Part shown: one piece after another, positions 1 to 6,507 of the stretch
How the letters are laid out: each line of letters begins with the position of its first letter
Numbering within the stretch: position 1 is the first letter of the stretch
Source: an uncultured Fusobacteriaceae bacterium
Lineage (GTDB): Bacteria > Fusobacteriota > Fusobacteriia > Fusobacteriales > Fusobacteriaceae
Length of the DNA stretch: 9,955 nt
Assembly (NCBI GenBank): GCA_947072715.1
Contig: CAMTJB010000020.1
Location: 1 to 9,955 of the forward strand
Direction of reading: 5' to 3'
Notes under the pieces: generated by a model
Seen by the model: the letters and a program-made list of their open reading frames with translations, nothing else
What the model was told of the DNA's origin: nothing
Database searches by the model: none
Program-made: the position numbers and the translations under genes

Positions 1-225
1 AGTGTTCTAAACTAGGGATGGAGAAGAGAAGTGATAGAAAATACTAAAGAAGTTATTATTGTAGCTGATAGTAGCAAATTTGAAAAAGTTTCTTTAGCTA
101 AAATTATTGATTTTGAAAAAATTAATTTTATTATTACCGATTCTGATCTAAATAAAGATATTTTAGATAAGTATTCTAAAAATGGAATTAGAATTATTAA
201 TAATTCTAATTTAGAAAAAATATAA
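1..225 (+). pseudogene. C-terminal remnant of a DeoR/GlpR-family sugar-responsive transcriptional regulator, apparently frame-disrupted and cut by the window edge
   Basis: The frame 31-225 encodes 64 residues beginning at a GTG (VIENTKEVIIVADSSKF...). This is the typical end of the DeoR/GlpR effector domain, in which a KR-x-MI-ENSKEVILLADSSKF segment follows the phosphosugar pocket. The N-terminal helix-turn-helix lies outside the window. The reading frame is not continuous to the left: the frame of the remnant carries a TAG at 13-15. A different frame (codons from base 3) encodes CSKLGMEKRS, which resembles the F-x-SC-x-G-x-x-x-x-G stretch that normally sits about 15 residues before the KR-x-MI segment. 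The simplest reading is a small out-of-frame deletion around 23-27 that removed that linker, so the regulator is probably dead. A sequencing error is possible. Initiation at GTG 31 would give only a fragment without DNA-binding ability. The family usually represses sugar-catabolic operons; the target here is unknown. Confidence 0.55.
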
Positions 226-264
226 CAATAAACAGTTCTTTATAAAGAATAAAAATCGTATGAT

Positions 265-322
265 ATAAAAACAAAAAGGACATTAGTAGTTCATTAACCA
301 TTAACATCCTTTTTGTTTTTAT
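265..322. terminator. Bidirectional intrinsic terminator between the regulator remnant and the cyclophilin gene
   Basis: A 16-bp perfect inverted repeat pairs 265-280 with 307-322 around a 26-nt loop. The outer half is A/T and supplies a T-rich arm in each direction (TCCTTTTTGTTTTTA on plus; the same type of run on minus). It sits 40 nt after the stop of the plus-strand remnant and 6 nt after the stop of the minus-strand cyclophilin gene, as expected for a shared terminator of convergent genes. The stem is weak in G+C, so efficiency is uncertain. Confidence 0.7.
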
Positions 323-327
323 CTTTA

Positions 328-984
328 TTATTTTTTTATAGCTTTTTCTATTTTAGCTACGAATTCTGCATTATTTTTTAATAATTCAGTGGCATCTCCT
401 GTTATTTCTATTGTATTAATAACATCTCCTTGCTTTATAGAGTCTACAACTTTTTGATCTTCTGGAAAAACAACCTCTCCAAATATTGTATGTTTATTGT
501 TTAACCATGATGTTTCTGTATGTGTGATGAAAAATTGAGAACCATTAGTTCTTGGTCCTGCATTAGCCATTGCTAGTATTCCTGCTTTTGAGAACGAATG
601 CCCATTATTAAACTCGTCTTGGAAATTATATCCTGGTCCACCTGCTCCAGTTCCAGTAGGGTCTCCACCTTGAATCATAAAGTCAGCTATAACTCTATGG
701 AATTTAATTCCATCATAATAACCATTTTTAGCTAAAGTTACCATATTTGTAACTGTTATTGGTGCTGCATTTGGAAAGAAATTTATGTTAATATCTCCTC
801 TTGTTGTTTTAATAACTGCACCTATTTTTGAATTTGTCATTGGTACTACCTCCTGATTTTCTATTGTTGTTATTTTTTCCTTTTTAAACATTGCAAAAGG
901 GTCTTGTCCTTTTATCTTTGAAGCTATAACATGGACAATTAATATTATCACAATTAGTATTAAAATGTTAGTTAATTTTTTCAT
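328..984 (-). CDS. Membrane-anchored cyclophilin-type peptidyl-prolyl cis-trans isomerase
   Basis: This 218-residue protein is predicted to catalyse cis-trans isomerisation of X-Pro bonds during protein folding. Residues 4-22 form a hydrophobic segment after a short Lys-containing start, with no lipobox Cys. It is therefore either an uncleaved signal anchor or a Sec signal, putting the enzyme on the outer side of the cytoplasmic membrane. A linker of about 30 residues follows, then a bacterial-type cyclophilin domain (about 55-198). Its active-site signatures are intact: FHR at 95-97 with catalytic Arg97, QGGDPTGTGAGGPGY at 105-119, NGSQFFIT at 147-154, and W160 followed by NNKHTIFGEV. The gene is the last of a minus-strand operon. 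Its start lies inside the end of the upstream coiled-coil gene (17-nt overlap), with a GAGGTG ribosome site 7 nt before the ATG, so translation is probably coupled. Family assignment is secure; the cellular substrate is unknown. Confidence 0.93.
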   Translation of the reverse strand: MKKLTNILILIVIILIVHVIASKIKGQDPFAMFKKEKITTIENQEVVPMTNSKIGAVIKTTRGDININFFPNAAPITVTNMVTLAKNGYYDGIKFHRVIADFMIQGGDPTGTGAGGPGYNFQDEFNNGHSFSKAGILAMANAGPRTNGSQFFITHTETSWLNNKHTIFGEVVFPEDQKVVDSIKQGDVINTIEITGDATELLKNNAEFVAKIEKAIKK

Positions 985-1642
985 TTTTAAGCACCTCTTT
1001 AGTTTTTTCTTTTAACTCATCTTCATGAAGAGTTCCATATATTTCATATTTCCATTCTGAATCTATATTTTTTTGAATTTCAACTTCTTTTTCTTGAAGT
1101 TTAACTATTTCAGTATCTAATTTTCTAAATCTTTCTCTTAAAGGATGCAACTTATAAATTATATCTGTCTGTTCTTCCTGTTGAACTGCATTACTTAATT
1201 CATGTGTTACCTTATATTCCTCTTTTAATATCTTGTCTGCCTCTTCTAAATATTTTTCTTTTCTACTTTGTATTTCCATTAATTCATGCTCATAGAATTT
1301 TTTTACTACCTTAGCTCCTGAAACATCTTTAATTTTTAATTTTTTTCTTATTTCTAATTTTTCTAATATATATTCTTTTGTAAATCCATTTTTCTCCATT
1401 ATATCATTTAATATCTTTATCAACTGTTCTCTTACATCTTGTGACTCTTCATAATTCTTTTGGAAATCAGGGAGTGTCATTGCAAAATATAACTTTTCAT
1501 ATTTGGGAATAAATTTTTCTTCTAAAAGTTCATAACCAGACAAATCACCTATATCTTTTAATTTTAATATTTTTTCATTTGCTAAAGCAAGTGACTGAAG
1601 TATTACTTCCCTTGAAAATCCCTTAAACTCTTCAAAATTCAT
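968..1642 (-). CDS. Cytoplasmic coiled-coil protein of unknown function
   Basis: I do not recognise a named family for this 224-residue protein. It is highly charged, rich in Lys, Glu and Leu, and contains no Cys. It has no signal peptide and no membrane segment. Long amphipathic helices with heptad-like spacing cover about residues 85-150 and 165-210 and should form coiled coils; the first 60 residues are more globular (GFSREVILQSL, ending near LYFAMTLPDF). The start is well supported: an AGGAGA ribosome site overlaps the stop codon of the upstream methyltransferase gene, and only 9 nt separate the two genes. Its last 17 nt overlap the cyclophilin start in another frame. This packing says it is co-expressed with an rRNA methyltransferase and an exported cyclophilin, but that alone gives no function. 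A scaffold or ribosome-associated role would be a guess. Confidence 0.85.
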   Translation of the reverse strand: MNFEEFKGFSREVILQSLALANEKILKLKDIGDLSGYELLEEKFIPKYEKLYFAMTLPDFQKNYEESQDVREQLIKILNDIMEKNGFTKEYILEKLEIRKKLKIKDVSGAKVVKKFYEHELMEIQSRKEKYLEEADKILKEEYKVTHELSNAVQQEEQTDIIYKLHPLRERFRKLDTEIVKLQEKEVEIQKNIDSEWKYEIYGTLHEDELKEKTKEVLKNEKIN

Positions 1643-1651
1643 AAAAATCTC

Positions 1652-2788
1652 CTATCTTTCCCCATGATATTGGTAGAAGTAACATTTTATTCCACCATTG
1701 TATAGCTTTCTATTTTTAGTAGCTTTTTTACCATAAAATTCTTGGAACTCTTCATAAGACGTGATAACATAAACAGACCATTTAGGAAATCTCATTCTCA
1801 TTAAATCACCCATTAATGTATATAATCTCTGTACCCCTTCTTCATCTGAAAGTCTATCTCCATAAGGTGGGTTTGTAATAACTGCACCTTTTTTATCCAT
1901 TGCTTCTAATGTTATAAAGTTAGCACAATCAAACTGAATATCATCTTCTACTCCTGCTTTTTCTGCATTTATTTTAGCTATTTCTAAAGTTTCTGAATCT
2001 ATATCAGAAGCATATATTTTAACTTCTTTTTCATAATCTTCTGCTGACATAGCTGCATCTCTAGTATTTAACCACTCTTCACGAGTTATAATATCCCAAT
2101 CTTCAGAAGCAAAGTTTCTATTTACACCTGGTGCAATTTTTCTGGCTATCATTGCAGCTTCAATTGCTATAGTTCCCGTTCCACACATTGGATCTAACAT
2201 AGGTAGTGCTCCACCTCTCCAATTGGCAAGATAAACCATAGCAGCAGCCATCGTTTCTTTTATTGGAGCTTCATTATGAAGGTATCTATAACCTCTTTTG
2301 TGAAGTGCTTCTCCACTTGTATCTATACTTATTACAAAATTATCTTTTAACCCTTGAATTTTTATTGCATATTTTGCTCCTCTTTCTGAAAATACAATAT
2401 TTCCAGGATAAGCAGTTTTAAGTCTTTCAACCATAGCTTTTTTTGCTATTTTTTGAATATCTGATTTAGAAAATAATTTACAATCCACAGCACTTACCCA
2501 ACTAATTGGAAAACAACCATTTTCTGGTATAACATCTTCCCATGGAATAGACATAACATTTTGAAACATCTCTTCAAAACTTCTAGCCTTAAATTCCTTC
2601 ATTTTTATATAAACTCTGTCTGCACATCTCAAATTTATATTCGCCTTTGGTATATCTAAATAAGTTCCATCAAATTCAACCCTTCCATTAAAAGTTTGAA
2701 CGTTTTCAAAACCTAGGTTTTTACATTCATCTTTAACTATTCCTTCAATTCCCATTGATGCTGATGCTATTAATGTGATTTTTTTCAT
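1652..2788 (-). CDS. rlmL: RlmL/YpsC-type THUMP-domain class I SAM-dependent 23S rRNA guanine-N2 methyltransferase
   Basis: From ATG 2788 the protein has 378 residues. The N-terminal part (about 1-157) has the ferredoxin-like plus THUMP arrangement that binds RNA. The C-terminal Rossmann domain carries SAM motif I (LDPMCGTGTIAIEAA, from 198), an acidic motif II residue in ASDID (260-264), and the catalytic NPPYGDRL at 306-313, typical of N2-guanine methyltransferases. Length and layout match the RlmL half of E. coli RlmKL and Bacillus YpsC, without the RlmK domain, so the predicted product is m2G in 23S rRNA (position 2445 in E. coli numbering). A GTG 18 nt upstream (2806) is in frame, but it lies within the ribosome site itself (GTGGAGGAAAA); the ATG 11 nt after GGAGG is the better start. 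It is the first gene of an operon with the coiled-coil and cyclophilin genes. The exact target base is inferred from the family. Confidence 0.9.
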   Translation of the reverse strand: MKKITLIASASMGIEGIVKDECKNLGFENVQTFNGRVEFDGTYLDIPKANINLRCADRVYIKMKEFKARSFEEMFQNVMSIPWEDVIPENGCFPISWVSAVDCKLFSKSDIQKIAKKAMVERLKTAYPGNIVFSERGAKYAIKIQGLKDNFVISIDTSGEALHKRGYRYLHNEAPIKETMAAAMVYLANWRGGALPMLDPMCGTGTIAIEAAMIARKIAPGVNRNFASEDWDIITREEWLNTRDAAMSAEDYEKEVKIYASDIDSETLEIAKINAEKAGVEDDIQFDCANFITLEAMDKKGAVITNPPYGDRLSDEEGVQRLYTLMGDLMRMRFPKWSVYVITSYEEFQEFYGKKATKNRKLYNGGIKCYFYQYHGER

Positions 2789-2891
2789 CTTAAAGTTTTC
2801 CTCCACTTGTTATATCTAAATATTTTCTATTTAAATATTTTTTTACTCATATATAACTTAATATTATATTATTTATCTTTATAGTCCCTAT

Positions 2892-2897
2892 ATTATA
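2892..2897 (-). promoter_or_regulatory. Possible -10 element for the rlmL operon
   Basis: On the minus strand these bases read TATAAT, about 100 nt before the rlmL start, in the otherwise empty AT-rich gap between the dapF terminator and rlmL. No good -35 is visible at 16-18 nt (the best is TAGTTT), and in such AT-rich DNA an isolated TATAAT is weak evidence. Confidence 0.3.
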
Positions 2898-2970
2898 CTT
2901 CATATATATTAAAAAAACTAGAATTTTGTTTTCTTATACCTTTATTTTTATAAATCACTATAGATATTAC

Positions 2971-3014
2971 AAAAAATGGATAAATTTAAACTTAATCAAT
3001 TTCATCCATTTTTT
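2971..3014 (-). terminator. Intrinsic terminator after dapF
   Basis: An 11-bp perfect inverted repeat (AAAAAATGGAT at 2971-2981 and ATCCATTTTTT at 3004-3014, loop 22 nt) begins 29 nt past the dapF stop. Read on the minus strand it ends in six T bases. It separates the dapF unit from the rlmL operon. The G+C part of the stem is short, so strength is uncertain. Confidence 0.6.
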
Positions 3015-3043
3015 ATAGTTTATTTTTATAAATAATTTTAAGT

Positions 3044-3859
3044 TTACCCTATATACTCACCGCTGGCTACTTTTATTGCTGGTCCGGTCATATAAATATT
3101 TTCTTTTAGTTCTATCTTTAAATTACCTAATTTATGCATTACTATTACTTCACTGTTTAAAACTCCTAATCTTTCTCCAACTACAACAGCAGCACATGAC
3201 CCTGTTCCACAAGCTAGTGTTAATCCTACCCCTCGCTCATAAGTTTTTATTTTTATATTTTTTCGATCTATTATCTCTGCAAAATTAATACTAGCTTCTT
3301 CTGGAAAAATATTTATATCGTTAAATAATGGTCCAAGTTTTATTGCTAATTCATCACTTACATTTTCAACAAAAACTACCACATGAGTTGTCCCTGTATT
3401 AAGTGCTGAAAATCTATATTCTTTATTTTCTATCACTTTAATTATATCGTATATTTCTTCTTTTGTGCTTATAGGGACATCTTTAGGTATAAAACTTGCA
3501 TTCCCCATATTTACAATACTAAAAAAACCATCATTGCTTTCATATACAGAAATTTCTTTTATTCCTGAACCTGTATAAACTAAAAAGTTATCCTCTTTCA
3601 CTAATCTATGATTTTTTAAAAAATACGAAAAACATCTAATTCCATTCCCACACATAGTATCTTCAGTTCCGTCAGAATTATAAAACTTCATCCATGGATT
3701 ACCATCTTTTTCACTTGATATTATTAATCCATCTGCTCCTATACCAGTTTTTCTTTCACAGATTTTTAGTGCTAATTGATTGTAGTTTCTCCCTAAAACT
3801 TCCTTCTCATTCATTATTATGAAATCATTCCCTAACCCATGGTACTTTTCAAATTTCAT
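3044..3859 (-). CDS. dapF: Diaminopimelate epimerase
   Basis: This 271-residue protein (normal family length) interconverts LL- and meso-diaminopimelate without a cofactor, supplying meso-DAP for peptidoglycan and lysine. Both halves of the pseudo-symmetric fold carry their catalytic Cys: Cys70 in DTMCGNGIRC and Cys217 in LACGTGSC. Substrate-binding signatures are also present: HGLGNDF (7-13), NSDG (61-64), NTGTTH (154-159) and ERGVG (208-212). No catalytic residue is missing. The start has a purine-rich GGGGTGG site 7 nt upstream. It is 23 nt downstream of the GNAT-thioredoxin gene and probably shares its promoter; no other lysine-pathway gene is in the window. In Fusobacterium species that build peptidoglycan with meso-lanthionine, DapF is thought to epimerise lanthionine instead. 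If this is such an organism, the substrate could be lanthionine; the sequence alone cannot tell. Confidence 0.95.
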   Translation of the reverse strand: MKFEKYHGLGNDFIIMNEKEVLGRNYNQLALKICERKTGIGADGLIISSEKDGNPWMKFYNSDGTEDTMCGNGIRCFSYFLKNHRLVKEDNFLVYTGSGIKEISVYESNDGFFSIVNMGNASFIPKDVPISTKEEIYDIIKVIENKEYRFSALNTGTTHVVVFVENVSDELAIKLGPLFNDINIFPEEASINFAEIIDRKNIKIKTYERGVGLTLACGTGSCAAVVVGERLGVLNSEVIVMHKLGNLKIELKENIYMTGPAIKVASGEYIG

Positions 3860-3882
3860 TAAACACCACCCCTTAATTTAAT

Positions 3883-4863
3883 TTATATATAATCAACTAC
3901 TTCTCTAATAGTTTCTTCCATAAACTCCCCTTTTAAATATCTCATTTTAATATCTTTAAAAACTTGTTCTTTAACTTTTTTATTTCTTTCTATAAATAGC
4001 CCTAATACTTGAAATTTTTCATTCATAACTACTATAGTTGGTATTTTAAAATCATATATCCCTAATATAGATTTTAAATATTTTTCTCCTCTTCCTTTTG
4101 TTATTATTTTTATATCAAAATTTGAGTTTAATTCAACTATTTTTTTTACTGTTGTAATATTTAGTTGAACATCAGGACACCACATTTCTCCCACTGCTAA
4201 AAAATTAATTTTTTTAGTTGATTTAGAAATTTTTTCTTCCAATTCATAAGGGATTGAAACTCTTGAATAATTTTTTACGATTCTATCTCTTTCACTTCTA
4301 AATCCTGTTCCCACAAAGGTTTCAAAATTTATCCCTACATTGAATAGTTCTTCCAATGTTACCATTGCTAAATTCTTTTCATAACATAAAAAAGAATCTT
4401 TATTTGTATCAAAATTTACTTCTCCCACCATGGTATAACCACACTTTTTAAAAAGAATATTCATATTAGTATTTTTTATATTGGTATCTGACTTTAAAGA
4501 AAAAATTCCATTCTCTATGGCAAATTTATCAGCAAAATAAAGCAGTTCTGCTCCTACTCCTTTTCGCCTTGCCCCTAGCTTTATAGCCATTCTATGAACA
4601 ACAACACTCTTGTGTTCTTTTGTACTCCACTCTAATTCACCATATTCCTTAGCTTCTTCTGTATTTATACATATAAATCCTAAAATTTCATTTTTTATCT
4701 CTTTAACATAAAGTGTTTCATCTTTTATATCTTTAATAAAATCATTTCTTTTTGGATAGTCTTCATTCCATTGAATATTATTATTTTTATTCATTTCAAT
4801 AACAGTTTCAGTAACTATTGACATTATCATATCTAGTTCATCTATTGTAGCCTTTCTTATCAT
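3883..4863 (-). CDS. Fusion protein: N-terminal GNAT acetyltransferase and C-terminal thioredoxin-like (Thioredoxin_9-type) domain
   Basis: The 326-residue protein has two domains. Residues 1-165 are a GNAT N-acetyltransferase, with VVVHRMAIKLGARRKGVGAELL (87-108) holding the beta4 strand and the acetyl-CoA loop R-x-K-G-V-G (99-104), and CYEKNL (160-165) where a stand-alone GNAT would end. Residues 167-326 begin MVTLEELF and match the thioredoxin-like family with a single active-site Cys: VGEMWCPD (224-231, Cys229, with Val232 where a CxxC protein would have Cys), the cis-Pro in IPT (274-276), and a final LGLFIERN segment. The junction falls exactly where one gene would stop and the next start at Met167, so a gene fusion or loss of a stop codon is likely. 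An AAGGAG site sits 7 nt before ATG 4863. It is first in a unit with dapF. Acetyl acceptor and redox partner are unknown. Domain calls are by motif recognition. Confidence 0.85.
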   Translation of the reverse strand: MIRKATIDELDMIMSIVTETVIEMNKNNNIQWNEDYPKRNDFIKDIKDETLYVKEIKNEILGFICINTEEAKEYGELEWSTKEHKSVVVHRMAIKLGARRKGVGAELLYFADKFAIENGIFSLKSDTNIKNTNMNILFKKCGYTMVGEVNFDTNKDSFLCYEKNLAMVTLEELFNVGINFETFVGTGFRSERDRIVKNYSRVSIPYELEEKISKSTKKINFLAVGEMWCPDVQLNITTVKKIVELNSNFDIKIITKGRGEKYLKSILGIYDFKIPTIVVMNEKFQVLGLFIERNKKVKEQVFKDIKMRYLKGEFMEETIREVVDYI

Positions 4864-4907
4864 AAAATTCTCCTTTTACCAATTTTAATTTCAATAGAAT
4901 ACATAAT

Positions 4908-4934
4908 ATTATATTTTTTAATATTCTATAACAA
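4908..4934 (-). promoter_or_regulatory. Possible promoter for the GNAT-thioredoxin/dapF unit
   Basis: On the minus strand TTGTTA (4929-4934) is followed after 15 nt by TATAAT (4908-4913), about 45 nt before the ATG at 4863. The -10 is perfect, but the spacing is short and the surrounding sequence is A/T-only, so this is tentative. Confidence 0.4.
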
Positions 4935-4976
4935 ATAAGGTTTTATGTCTATGAAAATTTTTTATAATAACACATT

Positions 4977-5000
4977 ACAAGTAATACATATCTCACTTGT
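4977..5000. repeat. Inverted repeat in the divergent intergenic region, possible operator
   Basis: ACAAGT (4977-4982) and ACTTGT (4995-5000) form a 6-bp inverted repeat with a 12-nt spacer. It overlaps a second small palindrome, ATTAC-AA-GTAAT (4974-4985). The site ends 6 nt before the -35 of the plus-strand promoter, where an activator or repressor could act. It matches no operator I know (not FNR- or Rex-like) and could be chance. Confidence 0.25.
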
Positions 5001-5006
5001 TAATTC

Positions 5007-5034
5007 TTGACATACAGTAGTTTTATAGTATAAT
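5007..5034 (+). promoter_or_regulatory. Strong sigma-70/SigA-type promoter of the flavoprotein-pflB-pflA-ArsC-like operon
   Basis: TTGACA (5007-5012) and TATAAT (5029-5034), both exact consensus hexamers, are separated by 16 nt. Transcription should start near 5041, leaving a leader of about 80 nt before the ATG at 5122. The leader is AT-rich with no convincing riboswitch or attenuator hairpin. No terminator lies between the four downstream genes, so this promoter may drive them all. Confidence 0.8.
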
Positions 5035-5121
5035 TAAGTATAATAACTAACACTTAACAATTCATTATCTAAAAACACCATATTATTATAATTAATAATT
5101 AAATAAAGGGGGCTATTACAA

Positions 5122-6507
5122 ATGAATAAATATGACGTAATTGTTTTAGGTGGTGGTGCTACCGGATTAACTGTTTCAATTGGGTGTGCTAAGGGTGGTA
5201 AAAAAGTTTTATTAATAGATAATAAAAGACTTGGCGGAGAATGCACATGGAGTGGTTGTGTTCCATCTAAAAGTTTTATTAACTTATCCAAACAATTAGA
5301 TGAAAACTCAGTTAATAAAAATGATATTTTTTCCAAGGTTAATCAAAAAATCTTTGAGGTTTCAGGTCATGAAAGCATAAAAGAAATGAATAAATTAGGA
5401 ATTGATGTATTAATTGGAGAAGTTAGTTTTTCAGGTGTTAAAGAACTTATCTTCAATAATAATCATTATTCTGCAGAAAATATAGTTATCTGTACTGGTA
5501 GTTCCCCTTCTATTCCTAATATCAAAGGGCTCAATAATATTCAATACCTTACTAACGAGAATTTTTTTATACAAGAAAAACTTCCAGACTCAATAGTTTT
5601 CATAGGGGGGGGAGTTATCTCTATTGAGCTTTCATTACCCCTGGCAAGATTAGGTGTTAAAGTTTCAATTTTAGAACAATCTCCTATTTTTTTACCTCTA
5701 GAAGACACTGTTTATAGTGAAGCAATCTTGAAATCTCTTATGGAAAATAATATTTCTATTTTTTTAGGATGTGATATTCTTGAAATTGAAAATAATGAAA
5801 ATCTTTCCAGAGTAAATTTTACTCAAAATCAAATAAATAAAAGTATAGATACAGAAAAAATTTTTCTATCCACAGGTAGAAAATCCAATTTAGATAATCT
5901 TAATTTAGAAAAAACTTGTCTTTCTCCTGTAAAAGGAAAAATAGAAGTTAATAAATTTTTAGAAACTCCTATAAAAAAAATATTTGTTGGAGGTGATGTT
6001 TTAGGGCCTTATAGATTTTCACATATAGCAGGATATCATGGTGAGACCATAGTTAGGAATATTCTTTTCCCGTATGTAAAAAAATCAATAAACTATAATT
6101 CAGTTCCTTTTGTAGTTTTTTCAGACCCAGAATATTCAAGATTAGGTATGACTGAAAAAGAAGCTAAATTAAAATATGGAGAGAAATTAAAAATATATAA
6201 ATTAACAACCAACGAAAGATCAATAATTCAACTAGAAAATAGTTTTATTTTAGAAATTTTCTGCTATAATAATAATATAGTCGGTGCAACTTGTTTAGGA
6301 CAACGTGCAGGAGAGATAATAAACATTCTTCAAACATTAAGTTGCTTAAATATCCCCTTCTATAAATATTTTTATACTTTACAAGCATATCCTACATATG
6401 GAGATATGCTGAGAAAACTGTCTAAAGTGGCTTATTTAGATTATATTAATTCTTTCTTCATAGTCAAACTTATTCAGACTATTAGAAGAAAAATTTTTAA
6501 AAATTAG
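5122..6507 (+). CDS. FAD-dependent pyridine nucleotide-disulfide oxidoreductase (dihydrolipoamide dehydrogenase/mercuric reductase-like)
   Basis: This 461-residue class I flavoprotein has the FAD-binding GGGATG motif (10-15), the redox-active pair GGECTWSGC (Cys41, Cys46) followed by VPSK, a second FAD contact TGSSPS, an NAD(P)-binding FIGGGVISIE (160-169), the family GGD motif (290-292) and a C-terminal dimerisation domain. It should use NAD(P)H to reduce, or be reduced by, a thiol or small-molecule partner. The C-terminal HPT-x-x-E dyad of Lpd/MerA is altered: the segment reads LQAYPTYGD (420-428), with no His and Asp in place of Glu. A 30-residue basic/aromatic tail follows. It is therefore unlikely to be a true lipoamide dehydrogenase, and no 2-oxoacid dehydrogenase genes are nearby. 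The start has an AAAGGGGG site 9 nt upstream. It is 45 nt before pflB with no terminator between. A G8 run at 5605-5612 lies in the NAD motif. The substrate is unknown. Confidence 0.88.
   Translation: MNKYDVIVLGGGATGLTVSIGCAKGGKKVLLIDNKRLGGECTWSGCVPSKSFINLSKQLDENSVNKNDIFSKVNQKIFEVSGHESIKEMNKLGIDVLIGEVSFSGVKELIFNNNHYSAENIVICTGSSPSIPNIKGLNNIQYLTNENFFIQEKLPDSIVFIGGGVISIELSLPLARLGVKVSILEQSPIFLPLEDTVYSEAILKSLMENNISIFLGCDILEIENNENLSRVNFTQNQINKSIDTEKIFLSTGRKSNLDNLNLEKTCLSPVKGKIEVNKFLETPIKKIFVGGDVLGPYRFSHIAGYHGETIVRNILFPYVKKSINYNSVPFVVFSDPEYSRLGMTEKEAKLKYGEKLKIYKLTTNERSIIQLENSFILEIFCYNNNIVGATCLGQRAGEIINILQTLSCLNIPFYKYFYTLQAYPTYGDMLRKLSKVAYLDYINSFFIVKLIQTIRRKIFKN
5605..5612 (+). repeat. Homopolymeric G8 tract inside the flavoprotein coding region
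   Basis: Eight consecutive G bases encode Gly162-Gly164 of the NAD(P)-binding motif. Gain of one G would bring TGA in frame five codons later; loss of one G would reach TAG about 14 codons later. Either slip would cut the protein at under 40% of its length. Confidence 0.9.

Noticed and set aside
2789..2806. Longer start for rlmL at GTG 2806
   Set aside because: That GTG is part of the GTGGAGGAAAA ribosome site; the protein family begins with KKITLIA-type sequence matching the ATG at 2788.
3076..3288. Plus-strand open frame of 70 codons opposite dapF
   Set aside because: It lies wholly within dapF on the other strand, is a low-complexity Leu-rich translation of an AT-rich antisense, and has no ribosome site; dapF is certain.
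5082..5099. ATTATT-N6-AATAAT symmetry in the flavoprotein leader
   Set aside because: Pure A/T inverted repeats of this length are expected by chance in such AT-rich DNA; no stable hairpin or riboswitch-like core is visible.
5034..5336. Minus-strand open frame of 100 codons across the start of the flavoprotein gene
   Set aside because: It covers the consensus promoter, leader and FAD-motif coding region of a clear gene; its translation matches no family I know and has no supporting ribosome site.
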